Shown: positions 6,913 through 16,642, numbered from the stretch's first letter. The stretch is 34,573 bases of DNA from Actinomyces sp. (GCA_018375675.1 JAHACW010000021.1:1-34573), one strand, 5' to 3'. Notes: generated by a model from the letters alone, not told the origin. Program-made: numbers and translations.

Positions 6913-8712
6913 TCACTCGCCGCCCTTGCGGCGGCGGATGCGCTTGCGGGCGCGGGGCGCGCGCTCAGCGCCAGCCGAAGCGGAACCGGCAGAACCAGCC
7001 GAACCGGAATCGGAATGCTGCGAGTGCTCGCCGCGGCCACGGCCACGCGTGCCGCGGTCGGAGCGGCCGCCCTTGCCGGCGTTCAGCGTGCGATCGCCGT
7101 CCTGGGAGCCGCGACGCGAGCCGCGCGAACGCGACGCGTCGGAGGAAGAAGCCGAACCACCACGCGACGAGCGCCCGCGGCCGCCACGCGAGCCACCACG
7201 CGAGCCGCCGGAACCCGAACGCGAGCCGCCTCGGCCTCGTCCCTCGGAGCGGGGAGCGGAGCCGCCCAGGTCCTCGAGGACCTCGGCGTCCAGGCCGGCG
7301 CGCGTGCGCTTGGCGCGCGGCAGGCGACCGGTCGTGCCCTCCGGGATGTCCAGGTCGGTGAACAGGTGGGGGGAGGTGTGGTAGGTCTCGAGCGGATCCG
7401 GCACGCCCAGGCCCAGGGCCTTGGAAATCAGCGACCAGCGCGGCGTGTCATCCCAGTCCACGAAGGTGACGGCCGTGCCCGAGTTACCCGCGCGGCCCGT
7501 ACGGCCGATGCGGTGGATGTAGATCTTCTCGTCTTCGGGGCACTGGTAGTTGATGACGTGCGTGACGTCGTCGACGTCGATGCCTCGCGCGGCGACGTCG
7601 GTGGCGACCAGGACATCGACCTTGCCGTTACGGAAGGCGCGCAGAGCCTGCTCGCGGGCGCCCTGGCCCAGGTCGCCGTGCAGCGAGCCGACGGCGAAGC
7701 CGCGGGCGGTCAGGTCCTCACCCAGGCGGGCGGCGGTGCGCTTGGTGCGGCAGAAGATGACGGTGCGGCCGCGGCCCTCCGCCTGGAGGATGCGGGCGAC
7801 GACCTCGACCTTGTTCATGGCGTGAACGCGGTAGATGACCTGCTTGACCGTGTTGACGGTCTGGTTCTGGTCGTCGGGATCCTGCGCGCGGATGTGGGTC
7901 GGCTGAACCATGAAGCGGCGGGCGAGGGCCACGACGGGGCCGGGCATGGTCGCGGAGAACAGCATGGTGTGGCGGTTCTCGGGGACGCGACTGAGCAGCG
8001 TCTCGACGTCGGGCAGGAAGCCCAGGTCGAGCATCTCGTCGGCCTCGTCGAGAACGACGGTTTCGACGCCGGACAGGTGCAGGTGGCCCTTGCGCAGCAG
8101 GTCGATGAGGCGGCCGGGCGTGCCCACGACGATGTCGGCGCCACGCTGGAGGGCCTCGATCTGGGGCTCGAAGGCGACACCGCCGTAGATCTCGACGATG
8201 CGGGTCGACAGGTACTTGGCGGCCTCGCGCAGGTCCTGGGCGACCTGCTTGGTGAGCTCGCGGGTCGGCAGGATAATCAGAGCCTGCGGCTTGTTCGGGT
8301 TGAGCAGGTCCTCGTAGCCCTCTTCGTCGGGCGCGATGACGTCCTCGAGGACGGGGATGCCGAAGCCGAGGGTCTTGCCGGTGCCGGTCTTGGCCTGGCC
8401 GATGATGTCGTGGCGGTCCAGCGCGGGGCCAAGCGTCAGGGCCTGGATGGGGAAGGGGTGCGTGATGCCCTTGTCTTCGAGGGCGTCGACGATCGGGTCG
8501 GTGACGCCGAAGTCCGCGAAGGACTTCTTGTCGAGGTCCTCGCCCTTGCCGGTGATGTCCGGGGTGGCCTCTTCGACCTCGGGGGCTGCGGGCTTGATGT
8601 TGCCGAGGCGGACGACGCCTGCGGAGTATTCGACGGACGAGGCCGGGGCGGCCTTCTCGGTGGTGTCAACGTCGGTGGTGGGCACAGTTGCCTCAGTGCT
8701 CGTGTTGGTCAC
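6913..8712 (-). CDS. DEAD-box ATP-dependent RNA helicase with RGG-rich tail
   Basis: This 599-residue cytoplasmic protein unwinds RNA duplexes, probably in ribosome assembly, RNA decay or cold adaptation. The motifs appear in order: Q motif (F67 to Q90), AKTGTGKT (107-114), PTREL (149-153), TPGR (198-201), DEAD (222-225), SAT (253-255), then a second RecA domain with GSLHGDLGQ, VATDVAARGIDV and HRIGRTGRAG. From about residue 495 the tail is rich in Arg, Gly and Ser (repeated SRGG and GRGR), typical of RNA-annealing tails in actinobacterial RhlE/DeaD proteins. The start is GTG at 8712, with AAGGT upstream. The neighbouring ferritin-like, DUF3107 and adn genes match mycobacterial gene order, where the helicase is called RhlE. 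Confidence 0.93.
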   Translation of the reverse strand: MTNTSTEATVPTTDVDTTEKAAPASSVEYSAGVVRLGNIKPAAPEVEEATPDITGKGEDLDKKSFADFGVTDPIVDALEDKGITHPFPIQALTLGPALDRHDIIGQAKTGTGKTLGFGIPVLEDVIAPDEEGYEDLLNPNKPQALIILPTRELTKQVAQDLREAAKYLSTRIVEIYGGVAFEPQIEALQRGADIVVGTPGRLIDLLRKGHLHLSGVETVVLDEADEMLDLGFLPDVETLLSRVPENRHTMLFSATMPGPVVALARRFMVQPTHIRAQDPDDQNQTVNTVKQVIYRVHAMNKVEVVARILQAEGRGRTVIFCRTKRTAARLGEDLTARGFAVGSLHGDLGQGAREQALRAFRNGKVDVLVATDVAARGIDVDDVTHVINYQCPEDEKIYIHRIGRTGRAGNSGTAVTFVDWDDTPRWSLISKALGLGVPDPLETYHTSPHLFTDLDIPEGTTGRLPRAKRTRAGLDAEVLEDLGGSAPRSEGRGRGGSRSGSGGSRGGSRGGRGRSSRGGSASSSDASRSRGSRRGSQDGDRTLNAGKGGRSDRGTRGRGRGEHSQHSDSGSAGSAGSASAGAERAPRARKRIRRRKGGE

Positions 8713-8965
8713 GATCTACCTTGTCTCCCGGGCTTTTCCGGGGTCGGGGTCGGTGCCGATCGCGCATTATCTGGCGCGGGGAAACTCGTCCGCGCGTACG
8801 TGTTATGTCTCAAGAATGCGACCGGTCTTCCGGTGGTCACCTTTCAGTGTAATGGTGTGTGACGAGTTCGCGGGGGAGGGGCTGGTCACAGAGACAGGCA
8901 CTAATCGGGAAGAACAGGGTCCCATGCGGCGGGCCGTGGAGCTTGTCAGGCACTATGCTGGAGTC

Positions 8966-9595
8966 ATGGCACACGAGTTTGATTCCGTCCCCGCCGACGA
9001 CGCCGAAGTCCTTGGTATTCTCGCCTATTCGTCGCTCGCGTTTATGACGCGCCTGGCGAAGGACGGCGAGCAGGCTCCCACGTTCGAGGCTCACGTGGAG
9101 CATGCGCGCATGGCGGCGCGCTGCTTCAAGCTTTACCAGCAGCTGGAGGTGTGGAGTGAACACCGTGGCTTTGACCTGCTGGCGGCTGGTGATGCGTTCT
9201 CGGGCGCGTACGACGACCTGGATGCGCGCACGCGTCCCACGACGTTCGCGGAGCGGGCTGTCAAGACGTTCATTACCCGCGGAATGCTGGGTGACATGCT
9301 GATCCGCGTTGCGCAGGTGCACGGCCTGTTCGAGGGGATCGAGGACGTGTGGCCTTTCGAGCAGGGGCACTGGGTGCGCGCGCACCTGGGCCCGCAGATC
9401 GAGGCTGACGAGCAGCTGTCGGCGCGCCTGTCCCTGTGGGGTCGCCGCGTGGCGGGTGAGGCTCTCGGCCTCGTGCGCGCGACGCTGTTCACCTACCCGT
9501 CGCTGGCGGCATCCCCGGAGAACGTCGACGAGATCACGGAGTACGTGATCAAGCGCCACGGGGAGCGCATGAAGGACATTCACCTGAAGGCCTGA
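8966..9595 (+). CDS. Ferritin-like (MiaE_2-type) protein
   Basis: The 209-residue all-helical protein has regularly spaced Glu and His residues (FEAHVEHARMAARCFKLYQQ at about 39-58, then VKTFITRGMLGDMLIRVAQVHG). This fits the ferritin-like family of actinobacteria related to the tRNA hydroxylase MiaE. Its substrate is unknown. The open frame extends upstream to 8336, but only as the antisense of the helicase gene. The ATG at 8966 is chosen because the recognisable protein (MAHEFDSVPADDAEVLG) starts there. There is no proper Shine-Dalgarno sequence, and TATGCT at 8954-8959 lies just upstream, so a leaderless transcript is possible. It is divergent from the helicase gene. Confidence 0.75.
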   Translation: MAHEFDSVPADDAEVLGILAYSSLAFMTRLAKDGEQAPTFEAHVEHARMAARCFKLYQQLEVWSEHRGFDLLAAGDAFSGAYDDLDARTRPTTFAERAVKTFITRGMLGDMLIRVAQVHGLFEGIEDVWPFEQGHWVRAHLGPQIEADEQLSARLSLWGRRVAGEALGLVRATLFTYPSLAASPENVDEITEYVIKRHGERMKDIHLKA

Positions 9596-9610
9596 GGCCA
9601 CAGGGTATAG

Positions 9611-9665
9611 ACGAGGCCGGGGTTCCTCGGGCGGTATGGTGACCGCTCGGGTTCCCCGGCCTCGT
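9611..9665. terminator. Bidirectional terminator between ferritin-like gene and DUF3107
   Basis: A perfect 12-bp outer stem ACGAGGCCGGGG/CCCCGGCCTCGT (9611-9622 with 9654-9665) encloses a smaller GCGGT/ACCGC stem. It sits between two convergent genes and is followed by TTTGT on the plus strand. A closely related sequence occurs at 18179-18214. Confidence 0.8.
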
Positions 9666-9680
9666 TTGTCTGGGCGCGAA

Positions 9681-9908
9681 TCAGTGGATTGCGAAGCCTA
9701 CGCGACGCTCGGTCTTGGCGGCGATCTGCACGTATGCGAGGGCGTGGGCGGGCACGAGGGTGCGCTGGCCCTTGGTGTCGGTGAGGTCGAGGACGCCGTG
9801 GGCGGAGGCAAGGGCCTCGTTGACCTTGGCCATGAGCTCGTTTTCGCTCATGTCGATGTCGAAGCCGAGCTGGCGCGTGTTGCCGCGGATGCCGATGAAG
9901 ATCTCCAT
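9681..9908 (-). CDS. DUF3107 family protein
   Basis: A 75-residue protein starting MEIFIGIRGNTRQLGFDID and ending RVGFAIH. It matches the small DUF3107 family that is nearly universal in actinobacteria and sits beside the ferritin-like and RhlE genes in mycobacteria (the TB9.4 protein). Its function is unknown. The longer frame on this strand up to 11120 is antisense of adnA. The ATG at 9908 is chosen because AAGGAG is eight bases upstream and the family begins there. Confidence 0.85.
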   Translation of the reverse strand: MEIFIGIRGNTRQLGFDIDMSENELMAKVNEALASAHGVLDLTDTKGQRTLVPAHALAYVQIAAKTERRVGFAIH

Positions 9909-9986
9909 GGTGACTCCTTGCTGGTAAATATCGTCATGGCCATCATATGTGCCGCAGATGTGGGTGGGGTCTGCGAGTATTGCGTT

Positions 9987-12900
9987 ATGAGCGAAATTCA
10001 GGTCAGGTTGCGCAGCCGCAGCGCCGATTGGTGGCGTCTGCCGGAGCTGAACGCGCGCCAGCGTGCGGTCGTGGAGGCGGCGCGCTCGGGCGACGTGATC
10101 GCGCGCGGAGCGCCGTCGTCGGGACGGAGCACGTGTGCCCTGGCCGTGTTCGAGCAGGCGGCCTCCCAGGGCCGCTCCGCCCTGATTCTTGCTCCCGATC
10201 GCACGCGCGCCGACGTGCTGACTCCGCGCGCGCAGGCGCTTGGCCCGGATTCGGTGCGCCCGGTGCGTACCCCTGCCTCTTTCGCCTATCAGGTGGTGGC
10301 CACGTGGCGTACCCAGCGCGATGTGCCGTTGGAGGGCGTAGAGCTGGTGACGGGCGCGGCCCAGGATCAGATGCTCGCCGAGGCCCTGGAGTCCGTGGAT
10401 GCCCCGTGGCCCGAGGACATTGGACCGCAGATGCGCGCGATGCCGGCGTTCCGCGCGGAGCTGCGCAATTTGGTGGCCCGCGCGGGTGAGGCCGGGATGG
10501 GCGCGGCCGAGTTGTCCGAGGCCGGGGCCCGGTTCGGCCGCCCGGAATGGCAGGGTGCGGGCGCGATTGTTGCGGCGCTGGAGGAGGGCCCCGAGCGCTC
10601 CCCGGAGTATCCGCGTACCCTGCGCGTGGACCTGTCGCGCATCCAGGCGCTCGCGGCCGATCTGATTGACGCGTGGGAGCAGGACGCGCCCTCCCGTGGT
10701 GTGCAGGCGCCCTGCCCGGTGCCCGACGTGGTGATCGTTGATGACCTGCAGGATTGCACGCCTTCGACGCTGAGGCTGCTGGAGGCCTGCCGCGATGCCG
10801 GCGCCCGCGTCGTTGCTTTCTCGGATTCCGACGTGGCTGTGGCCGGGTATCGCGGCGGTGAGCCGCACCTGGACCGCAGGCTCGCATCCGCCCTCGGCGT
10901 CGAGATCTTGGAGTTGGGCCAGGTCTACGACATGTCCCGCGCCGTGCGCGAGTTGGCGCGCCAGGCTTGCGCGCGCATCGCCCAGTCCGGCTCGCCCGCC
11001 CGGCGCGAGGCCGCAGTTGGTGACGATGCTCCGGACGGACACCTCGTGACACACCTGGGTGCCACGCCCTCGCAGATGGGAGCCCTCATCGCGCGCGCCC
11101 TCAGGTCTCACCACCTGCACGATGGCATCGACTTTTCGGATCAGGTCGTCATCGTGCGCAGCTCCTCGATGGTTGCCGAAACCAGCCGCTACCTGGCGCG
11201 CGGTGGCGTGCCCGTCGCGGGCGGCGGCCGGGCCTTCGACTTCGCGACCCAGCCGACGACGCGCCTGCTCCTAGACCTGGTGACCATGCCGACGGGGCAG
11301 AGCGACACGGATGTGGCCGTGCGCCGCGAGCTCGCCGAGCGCCTCCTGCCGTCGCCCCTCGTGCGCGCCGACGCGCTCGCCGTCCACCGTCTGTTGCGTC
11401 GCCTGAACGCCGCGCGCGCCCAGGCCGCCGAGGAGGCGGGCGACGAGGCCGCGCTGATCCCGCTGACGGCCGCCGACCTCGTCAGTGATCCGCAGACGTG
11501 GCGTCCTGCCCTGGAGCATGCCGAGCAGGCGGGCGGCAAGCGTGCCCGCGCAGCCGCACTGCTCGCGCGGCCCCTCGAGACCGCCGCGCGCCTGTGGGAG
11601 CTGGGGATGAGCGGCAGCGCGCGCCCCCAGGAGCGCCTGTGGTCCCTGTGGGAGGCGTCCGGGGTGGCCGGTGAGTGGCGCTCGCGGGCCATCGCGTCGG
11701 ACGACTCGTCGGGCTGGTACGACGATCAGCTGGATGCCGTCGTGGCGCTCCTGCGCGTCGCGGACGTGTGGGAGCAGCGCAACCCCGCCGGCTCCGCCGT
11801 GGGTTTCGCGTCCGAGCTGCTGGCCGGTTCGGTCCCCATCGATACGATTTCGCGCGTGGGCGTGCGCCCGGGCGGCGTCGAGGTCCTCACCCCCGCGCAG
11901 GCGATGGGCCGCCACTGGCAGGTCGTCGTCCTCGCCGGCCTGCAGGACGGGGCGTGGCCAAACCTGCGCCTGCGCGACCGGATCCTGCGCGCCGACCTGC
12001 TCGCGGACGTGGGCGCGGGCCGCGTCGCCGTGGGCGAGGATGGGCGCGAGGAGCTCATCGACTCGACGCGCTCGGCCCGGCGCGCGGTGCTGGACGACGA
12101 GTATCGCCTCTTCGTCGCGGCTCTCACGCGCTCGCGCAGCATCGTGCACGCCGGCGCGGTGCGCTCGGAGGACGCTGCACCCTCGGTGTTTTTCGATCTG
12201 GTGGCGCGCCTGGCGGGCACGCACAGGGAAAACGACATCGTCCCGGTGGATCCGGTCGAGGCACCGCTGTCCCTGTCCGGGCACATCGCGGACCTGCGTG
12301 CGCGTGCTGCCAACACCGACGATCCGGCTGACGCCCAGCTTGCCGCCACGCTCCTGGCCCTTATGGCGCGCGAGGGTATCGCTTCCGCCCAGCCGCACCG
12401 GTGGCTGGGCGCGGGTGGTACGCCGACCAGCTCACAGGACTACCGCGGGCAGATCGTCCTGTCGCCCTCGCAATTCGAACGCGCGCTGGCATGCCCGCTG
12501 CGCTGGTTCCTCACCACGATCGGGGCCGACGCGCCGTCGAACGCGGCCGCCAGCCTCGGCACCCTCGTCCACGCGGTCGCCGAGGAGCATCCGCACGGGA
12601 CCCCCGAGGAACTCACCGCGGCGCTGGAGGCTCGTATCGAGGAGCTGGGCTACAACCTGGACACGTGGGCGGGGCGCGTCGCCGACCGGCACGCGCGCGA
12701 CATCGTGAACAACCTGGCGTCCTACGTCGTCGGCGTTCCTGGTGATGTCACAGTGGAACAGACGGTGTCGGCCGAGGTCGAGGGCGTGACCATCCGAGGC
12801 CGTATGGACCGGCTCGAGCAGGTGGACGAGGGCGTTCGCGTCACTGACCTGAAGACCGGTAAGAGCGGTTACACGAAGGCCAGCGTCGCAGAAAACCCGC

Positions 12901-13172
12901 AGCTGGCCGCCTACCAGATGGCCCTGCTCGCCTCGGGCGAAAAGGTCGCGGGGGCTCGCATCGCGCTGTTGGGCGGCTCCAAGCCGCAGATCTACGATCA
13001 GCCGGCGCTCCAGGGCGAGGAGCTGGAGCGGTGGCGCGAGTCGGTGCGCGAGGTGGCACTCAGCGCCCGTGGCCCGTACTTCGAGGCGAGGCCCTCCCAA
13101 GAGGCCTGCAAGTACTGTTCCTTCGACCGGCTGTGCCCGGCGCGTGAGCGCGGCCGCAAGGTGGTGGAGTGA
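9987..13172 (+). CDS. adnA: AdnA-like helicase-nuclease subunit with degenerate motor
   Basis: The 1061-residue protein is one subunit of the AdnAB double-strand-break resection machine of actinobacteria, which replaces RecBCD or AddAB. The N-terminal UvrD-like motor is degraded: the Walker A region (residues 41-49) reads GAPSSGRST with Arg47 where Lys is needed, and the Walker B region has D252-D253-L-Q-D rather than DEFQD. The C-terminal PDDEXK nuclease looks intact, with Asp954 and Lys956 in VTDLKTGKS and a QLAAYQ motif. Four Cys (836, 1041, 1044, 1050) form the AddB/RecB-type iron-sulphur staple. The ATG at 9987 is chosen where similarity begins. No Shine-Dalgarno sequence is seen; GAGTAT at 9975-9980 suggests a leaderless start. 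adnB follows after 19 bp. Confidence 0.9.
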   Translation: MSEIQVRLRSRSADWWRLPELNARQRAVVEAARSGDVIARGAPSSGRSTCALAVFEQAASQGRSALILAPDRTRADVLTPRAQALGPDSVRPVRTPASFAYQVVATWRTQRDVPLEGVELVTGAAQDQMLAEALESVDAPWPEDIGPQMRAMPAFRAELRNLVARAGEAGMGAAELSEAGARFGRPEWQGAGAIVAALEEGPERSPEYPRTLRVDLSRIQALAADLIDAWEQDAPSRGVQAPCPVPDVVIVDDLQDCTPSTLRLLEACRDAGARVVAFSDSDVAVAGYRGGEPHLDRRLASALGVEILELGQVYDMSRAVRELARQACARIAQSGSPARREAAVGDDAPDGHLVTHLGATPSQMGALIARALRSHHLHDGIDFSDQVVIVRSSSMVAETSRYLARGGVPVAGGGRAFDFATQPTTRLLLDLVTMPTGQSDTDVAVRRELAERLLPSPLVRADALAVHRLLRRLNAARAQAAEEAGDEAALIPLTAADLVSDPQTWRPALEHAEQAGGKRARAAALLARPLETAARLWELGMSGSARPQERLWSLWEASGVAGEWRSRAIASDDSSGWYDDQLDAVVALLRVADVWEQRNPAGSAVGFASELLAGSVPIDTISRVGVRPGGVEVLTPAQAMGRHWQVVVLAGLQDGAWPNLRLRDRILRADLLADVGAGRVAVGEDGREELIDSTRSARRAVLDDEYRLFVAALTRSRSIVHAGAVRSEDAAPSVFFDLVARLAGTHRENDIVPVDPVEAPLSLSGHIADLRARAANTDDPADAQLAATLLALMAREGIASAQPHRWLGAGGTPTSSQDYRGQIVLSPSQFERALACPLRWFLTTIGADAPSNAAASLGTLVHAVAEEHPHGTPEELTAALEARIEELGYNLDTWAGRVADRHARDIVNNLASYVVGVPGDVTVEQTVSAEVEGVTIRGRMDRLEQVDEGVRVTDLKTGKSGYTKASVAENPQLAAYQMALLASGEKVAGARIALLGGSKPQIYDQPALQGEELERWRESVREVALSARGPYFEARPSQEACKYCSFDRLCPARERGRKVVE

Positions 13173-13191
13173 CGTGGGAAAGGACAGTGCA

Positions 13192-16100
13192 ATGGCTCTG
13201 AGTGCCCTGCAGATTCAGGCAATCGTCGACGCGACGAAGACGCCGACGCCCGAGCAGGTGCGCGTCATCGAGGCCCCGCGTCGCCCGCTCCTCGTCGTGG
13301 CGGGAGCGGGGTCGGGTAAGACCGAGACCATGTCGATGCGCGTGCTGTGGCTCCTCGCCAATTACCCGGACTTGAGCCCGTCGTCGATTCTGGGCCTCAC
13401 TTTCACGCGCAAGGCGGCGGGCGAGCTGGGGGAGCGCTTGCGTGAACGCATCCGGCTGCTCTCGCGCGAGATGCCGCAGCTGCGCGAGCGCCTCGACGAG
13501 GACCCCGTATCCCTCACCTACAACTCCTTCGCCGAACGCATCGTGTCCGAGCACGGGATGCGTATCGGCATCGACCCCGATTTCTCGATGCTCTCCGAGT
13601 CCGGGGCTCTGGACCTCATGCTGCAGATCGTCGAGGCCTGGCCCACCGACCTCGACGACGACCTCACGCCCCTGGGCGCAGTCGGCCAGATCCTGCACCT
13701 GGCCGGGGAGATTGCCGAGCACGGGTACACGGTGGAGAGCGCCCGCGAGGCCCTCGTGGACTTTGGGCGCGAGCTCGAACAGGTGGGCGAGACGAACGAC
13801 GACGCGCGGCGCCTGCTGCGGGCGAACCGTCGCCGCATCGCCTTCCTTGACCCCATTACGGAATACCAGAAGCGCAAGCGGGACATGGGCGTGCTGGACT
13901 TTTCCGACCAGCTCGTCCTGGCCACGCGCATCGTGCGCGAGGCCCCGGCGGTTCGCGAGTCGTTGCGCGAGGAGTTCCGCGCGGTCCTCCTCGACGAGTT
14001 CCAGGACACGTCCGTCATCCAGATGGACCTGCTGTCCATGCTGTTCGGCGACCACGCTGTCACCGCGGTGGGCGACCCGAATCAGGCCATTTACGGGTGG
14101 AGGGGGGCCTCGGCCTCGTCCCTGGAGTCCTTCTTGGATCGATTCCAGACGGGGCAGGTACAGGAGAGTCAGACGCTCACCCTGTCTACGGCCTGGCGCA
14201 ACGATCAGGCGATCCTGGACGCGGCGAATCGCGTGGCCGCGCCCCTGCGTGAGGTTGCCGCATACCAGGAGGGCAAGCAGCGCCTCAAGGCCCAGTCGCC
14301 CGTCCTGGTCACGCGAGACGGAGCGGGCCCCGGGCATGTCGACGTCGCGTACGCCCCCGACTACGAGGCCGCGCTGGGGACCGTCGTTGACTTCGTCGGC
14401 AGTGTGCGCTCCCAGGCGAGCCAGGGCGGCAAGCGGCGCACGGTCGCGGTGCTGTGCAGGCGACGCAAGGACTTCGCGTACGTGGACGCGGCTCTGCGCG
14501 ACGCGGGTATCCCGACGGAGATCGTGGGGCTCGGCGGTTTGCTTGACCAGCCTGCGGTGCAGGACGTGCGCGCCGCGCTGGAACTGGCCTACGACGTCGA
14601 GGCATCACCGTGGCTGGCGCGCCTGCTGGCGGGCATCGACCTGGGGGCCACCGACCTGATGGCGCTGGGTGACTGGTCGCGTGTCCTCGCCCGATCGGAG
14701 GGGACGAACCCGCACCAGGCGGTCCTTCTGGATGCGGTGGATTCTCCGCCGGAGCCGGGGTGGGCGGCCGAGGGGCGGCCCGCGATCAGCGAGGAGGCGG
14801 TGCGCCGCGTGCGGCTGCTGGGCGAGCGCCTGCGGCAGGTACGCGAGGGCGTGGGGCGTTCGGTCACCGAGCAGGTCGAGCGGGCGATCCTCATCATGGG
14901 CACGTTGGATGACGTGATCGCCGATCCGCTGTCGATGGGCGGGCGCGCCGCGCTCGATGAGTTCATCGCGGTGACGGCGGCTTACGAGAAGGACACGCCG
15001 GGGGCCTCCCTCGGCTCGTTCCTGGCCTACCTGCGCATGGCCGACGAGCGCGAGGACGGGCTCGAGGCGCCCCTGGGGGAGCCGGACCCGCGTGCCGTGC
15101 AAATCATGACGGTCCATGCCTCCAAGGGGCTCGAGTGGGACTGCGTCGTCGTCTTCGGGTTGAGCGATGGAATCTTCCCGTCGCACGACAAGCGCAAGAC
15201 GGTGTCGTGGCTGGATGAGCCGCCGATCAGTACCGCATGGCTCACGGATGCCAGCGCCTTGCCGCACCCGCTGCGCGGGGATCGTGCGGATCTGCCGCCT
15301 TTCTTGCTGGATGTGGAGGGGGAGTCCAAGCCCTCTGCCGCCTATTCGAAGTGGGTGAAGGGGCACTACGGGCGCGCGCTGGGTGTGCACGCGGAGCGCG
15401 AGGAACGCCGCCTGGCTTACGTCGCGATGACGCGTGCTCGGAGCGTCCAGCTCCTCGTGGGCTCGTGGATCTATCGGACGGGTTCGAGCTCGCGCCAGCC
15501 CTCCCGTTATCTGATGGAGGCGCGCGCACAGCTGTTCGGTGATGCGCCGGATCTGGTCGACGACTCGCTCGTACGCGTGGGGGATCACGGCGTGTGGGCC
15601 AGGGGAGATTGGCGCAGCCTGGGGGTGGAATCGCTGTCCGGGGCCGGGGTGTGCCTGATCGCGCCGGAGCCCGGCGAGGAAGACATTGTGGAGAGCGAGG
15701 CCGGTGTGGGATCGGTGTCGTTCCCGCAGGAGGCGGGTCCCTCGCGCCAGAGGGTTGCGGAAGCTGCGCGGGCCGTCGAGGCGCAGATCCGCGACCTGGC
15801 GCAGGATCAGGACGTCTACGAGGCCTTGGCGCAGCTGGGAGATGACCCGGCGGTGCGCGATACGGTCGCACTCATCGAGGAGTATCACCTCGGACTCGAG
15901 ACGCCGGTCGTGGACCTGTGGGCCGAGCGCGTGCCCGCGACGTCTGTGTCGGCGCTCCTGCAGGATGCGGATGAGTTCGCGCGAGACATGCGTCGGCCGA
16001 TGCCGGCTCGTCCCAGCTCGTTCTCCGCGCTGGGCACGGTGTTTCACGCGTGGGTGGAGCGCGAGCTGCACCTCGCGAGTGCGGAATCGGCATCGGAGAT

Positions 16101-16620
16101 CACCGCGGGCCCCGGCGTGAGTGTGGGGGAGGATGCCGCGTTGGCAGGCGGCGAGGACGGAGCTGACGAGGCCCTCCTGACAGACGGTGAGCGCGAGCGC
16201 CTGGAGCGGCTGCGCGCCAACTTCCGCGCCTTTGTTGCGGGTGAACTGGCGGATTACCGGGCCGTCGCGATCGAGGAGGCATTCTCGGTCGAGGTGGGCG
16301 GCGTGTCCGTTCAGGGTCGTATCGATGCCGTGTTTGAGCGAGTGCGCGGCAACGGGCCTAGCTTCTTGGTCGTCGACTGGAAGAGCGGGCGCCCGGTGAG
16401 CGCGACGACCAAGCCGGACAAGGTCGCGTACTTCGTGACTCAGCTGCGCCTGTACCGGCGCGCATGGGCGGCCCGCATGGGCGTGGATGCGTCGGAGGTG
16501 GGCGCGATGGTTGCCTTCCTGGCGGGCCCCTCGCACCACACGCTCGAGAGCCTGGAGGCCATGCTGGGGTCGAGTTCGTCGTCCCTGGACGAGGCGCTAC
16601 GGGATGTTCTCGATAGCTGA
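13192..16620 (+). CDS. adnB: AdnB-like helicase-nuclease subunit
   Basis: The 1142-residue partner of AdnA carries the active UvrD-type 3'-5' motor. Motifs: Walker A AGAGSGKT ending at Lys43-Thr44, GLTFTRKAAGEL, DEFQDTS with Asp268-Glu269, GDPNQAIYGWRGA, TLSTAWRN, VMTVHASKGLEWD-like motif V (reads IMTVHASKGLEWD), and AYVAMTRAR. A C-terminal PDDEXK nuclease has Asp1062 and Lys1064 in VVDWKSGRP, followed by VTQLRLYRRAW. The complex should process broken DNA ends for homologous recombination. The start has AAAGGA nine bases upstream. The gene is 19 bp after adnA, so the two are surely co-transcribed. The length is slightly above that of mycobacterial AdnB. Confidence 0.93.
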   Translation: MALSALQIQAIVDATKTPTPEQVRVIEAPRRPLLVVAGAGSGKTETMSMRVLWLLANYPDLSPSSILGLTFTRKAAGELGERLRERIRLLSREMPQLRERLDEDPVSLTYNSFAERIVSEHGMRIGIDPDFSMLSESGALDLMLQIVEAWPTDLDDDLTPLGAVGQILHLAGEIAEHGYTVESAREALVDFGRELEQVGETNDDARRLLRANRRRIAFLDPITEYQKRKRDMGVLDFSDQLVLATRIVREAPAVRESLREEFRAVLLDEFQDTSVIQMDLLSMLFGDHAVTAVGDPNQAIYGWRGASASSLESFLDRFQTGQVQESQTLTLSTAWRNDQAILDAANRVAAPLREVAAYQEGKQRLKAQSPVLVTRDGAGPGHVDVAYAPDYEAALGTVVDFVGSVRSQASQGGKRRTVAVLCRRRKDFAYVDAALRDAGIPTEIVGLGGLLDQPAVQDVRAALELAYDVEASPWLARLLAGIDLGATDLMALGDWSRVLARSEGTNPHQAVLLDAVDSPPEPGWAAEGRPAISEEAVRRVRLLGERLRQVREGVGRSVTEQVERAILIMGTLDDVIADPLSMGGRAALDEFIAVTAAYEKDTPGASLGSFLAYLRMADEREDGLEAPLGEPDPRAVQIMTVHASKGLEWDCVVVFGLSDGIFPSHDKRKTVSWLDEPPISTAWLTDASALPHPLRGDRADLPPFLLDVEGESKPSAAYSKWVKGHYGRALGVHAEREERRLAYVAMTRARSVQLLVGSWIYRTGSSSRQPSRYLMEARAQLFGDAPDLVDDSLVRVGDHGVWARGDWRSLGVESLSGAGVCLIAPEPGEEDIVESEAGVGSVSFPQEAGPSRQRVAEAARAVEAQIRDLAQDQDVYEALAQLGDDPAVRDTVALIEEYHLGLETPVVDLWAERVPATSVSALLQDADEFARDMRRPMPARPSSFSALGTVFHAWVERELHLASAESASEITAGPGVSVGEDAALAGGEDGADEALLTDGERERLERLRANFRAFVAGELADYRAVAIEEAFSVEVGGVSVQGRIDAVFERVRGNGPSFLVVDWKSGRPVSATTKPDKVAYFVTQLRLYRRAWAARMGVDASEVGAMVAFLAGPSHHTLESLEAMLGSSSSSLDEALRDVLDS

Positions 16621-16642
16621 AATCCCTGTTTAATCCAACGTG

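Noticed and set aside
6865..8862. A 665-codon open frame on the plus strand opposite the DEAD-box helicase
   Set aside because: It is the antisense of a clear helicase gene in high-GC DNA, where opposite frames stay open; its Ala/Arg/Val/Asp-rich sequence has no family character.
9636..9986. N-terminal extension of AdnA back to 9636
   Set aside because: This region is the DUF3107 gene on the other strand and its terminator; AdnA similarity starts at the ATG at 9987.
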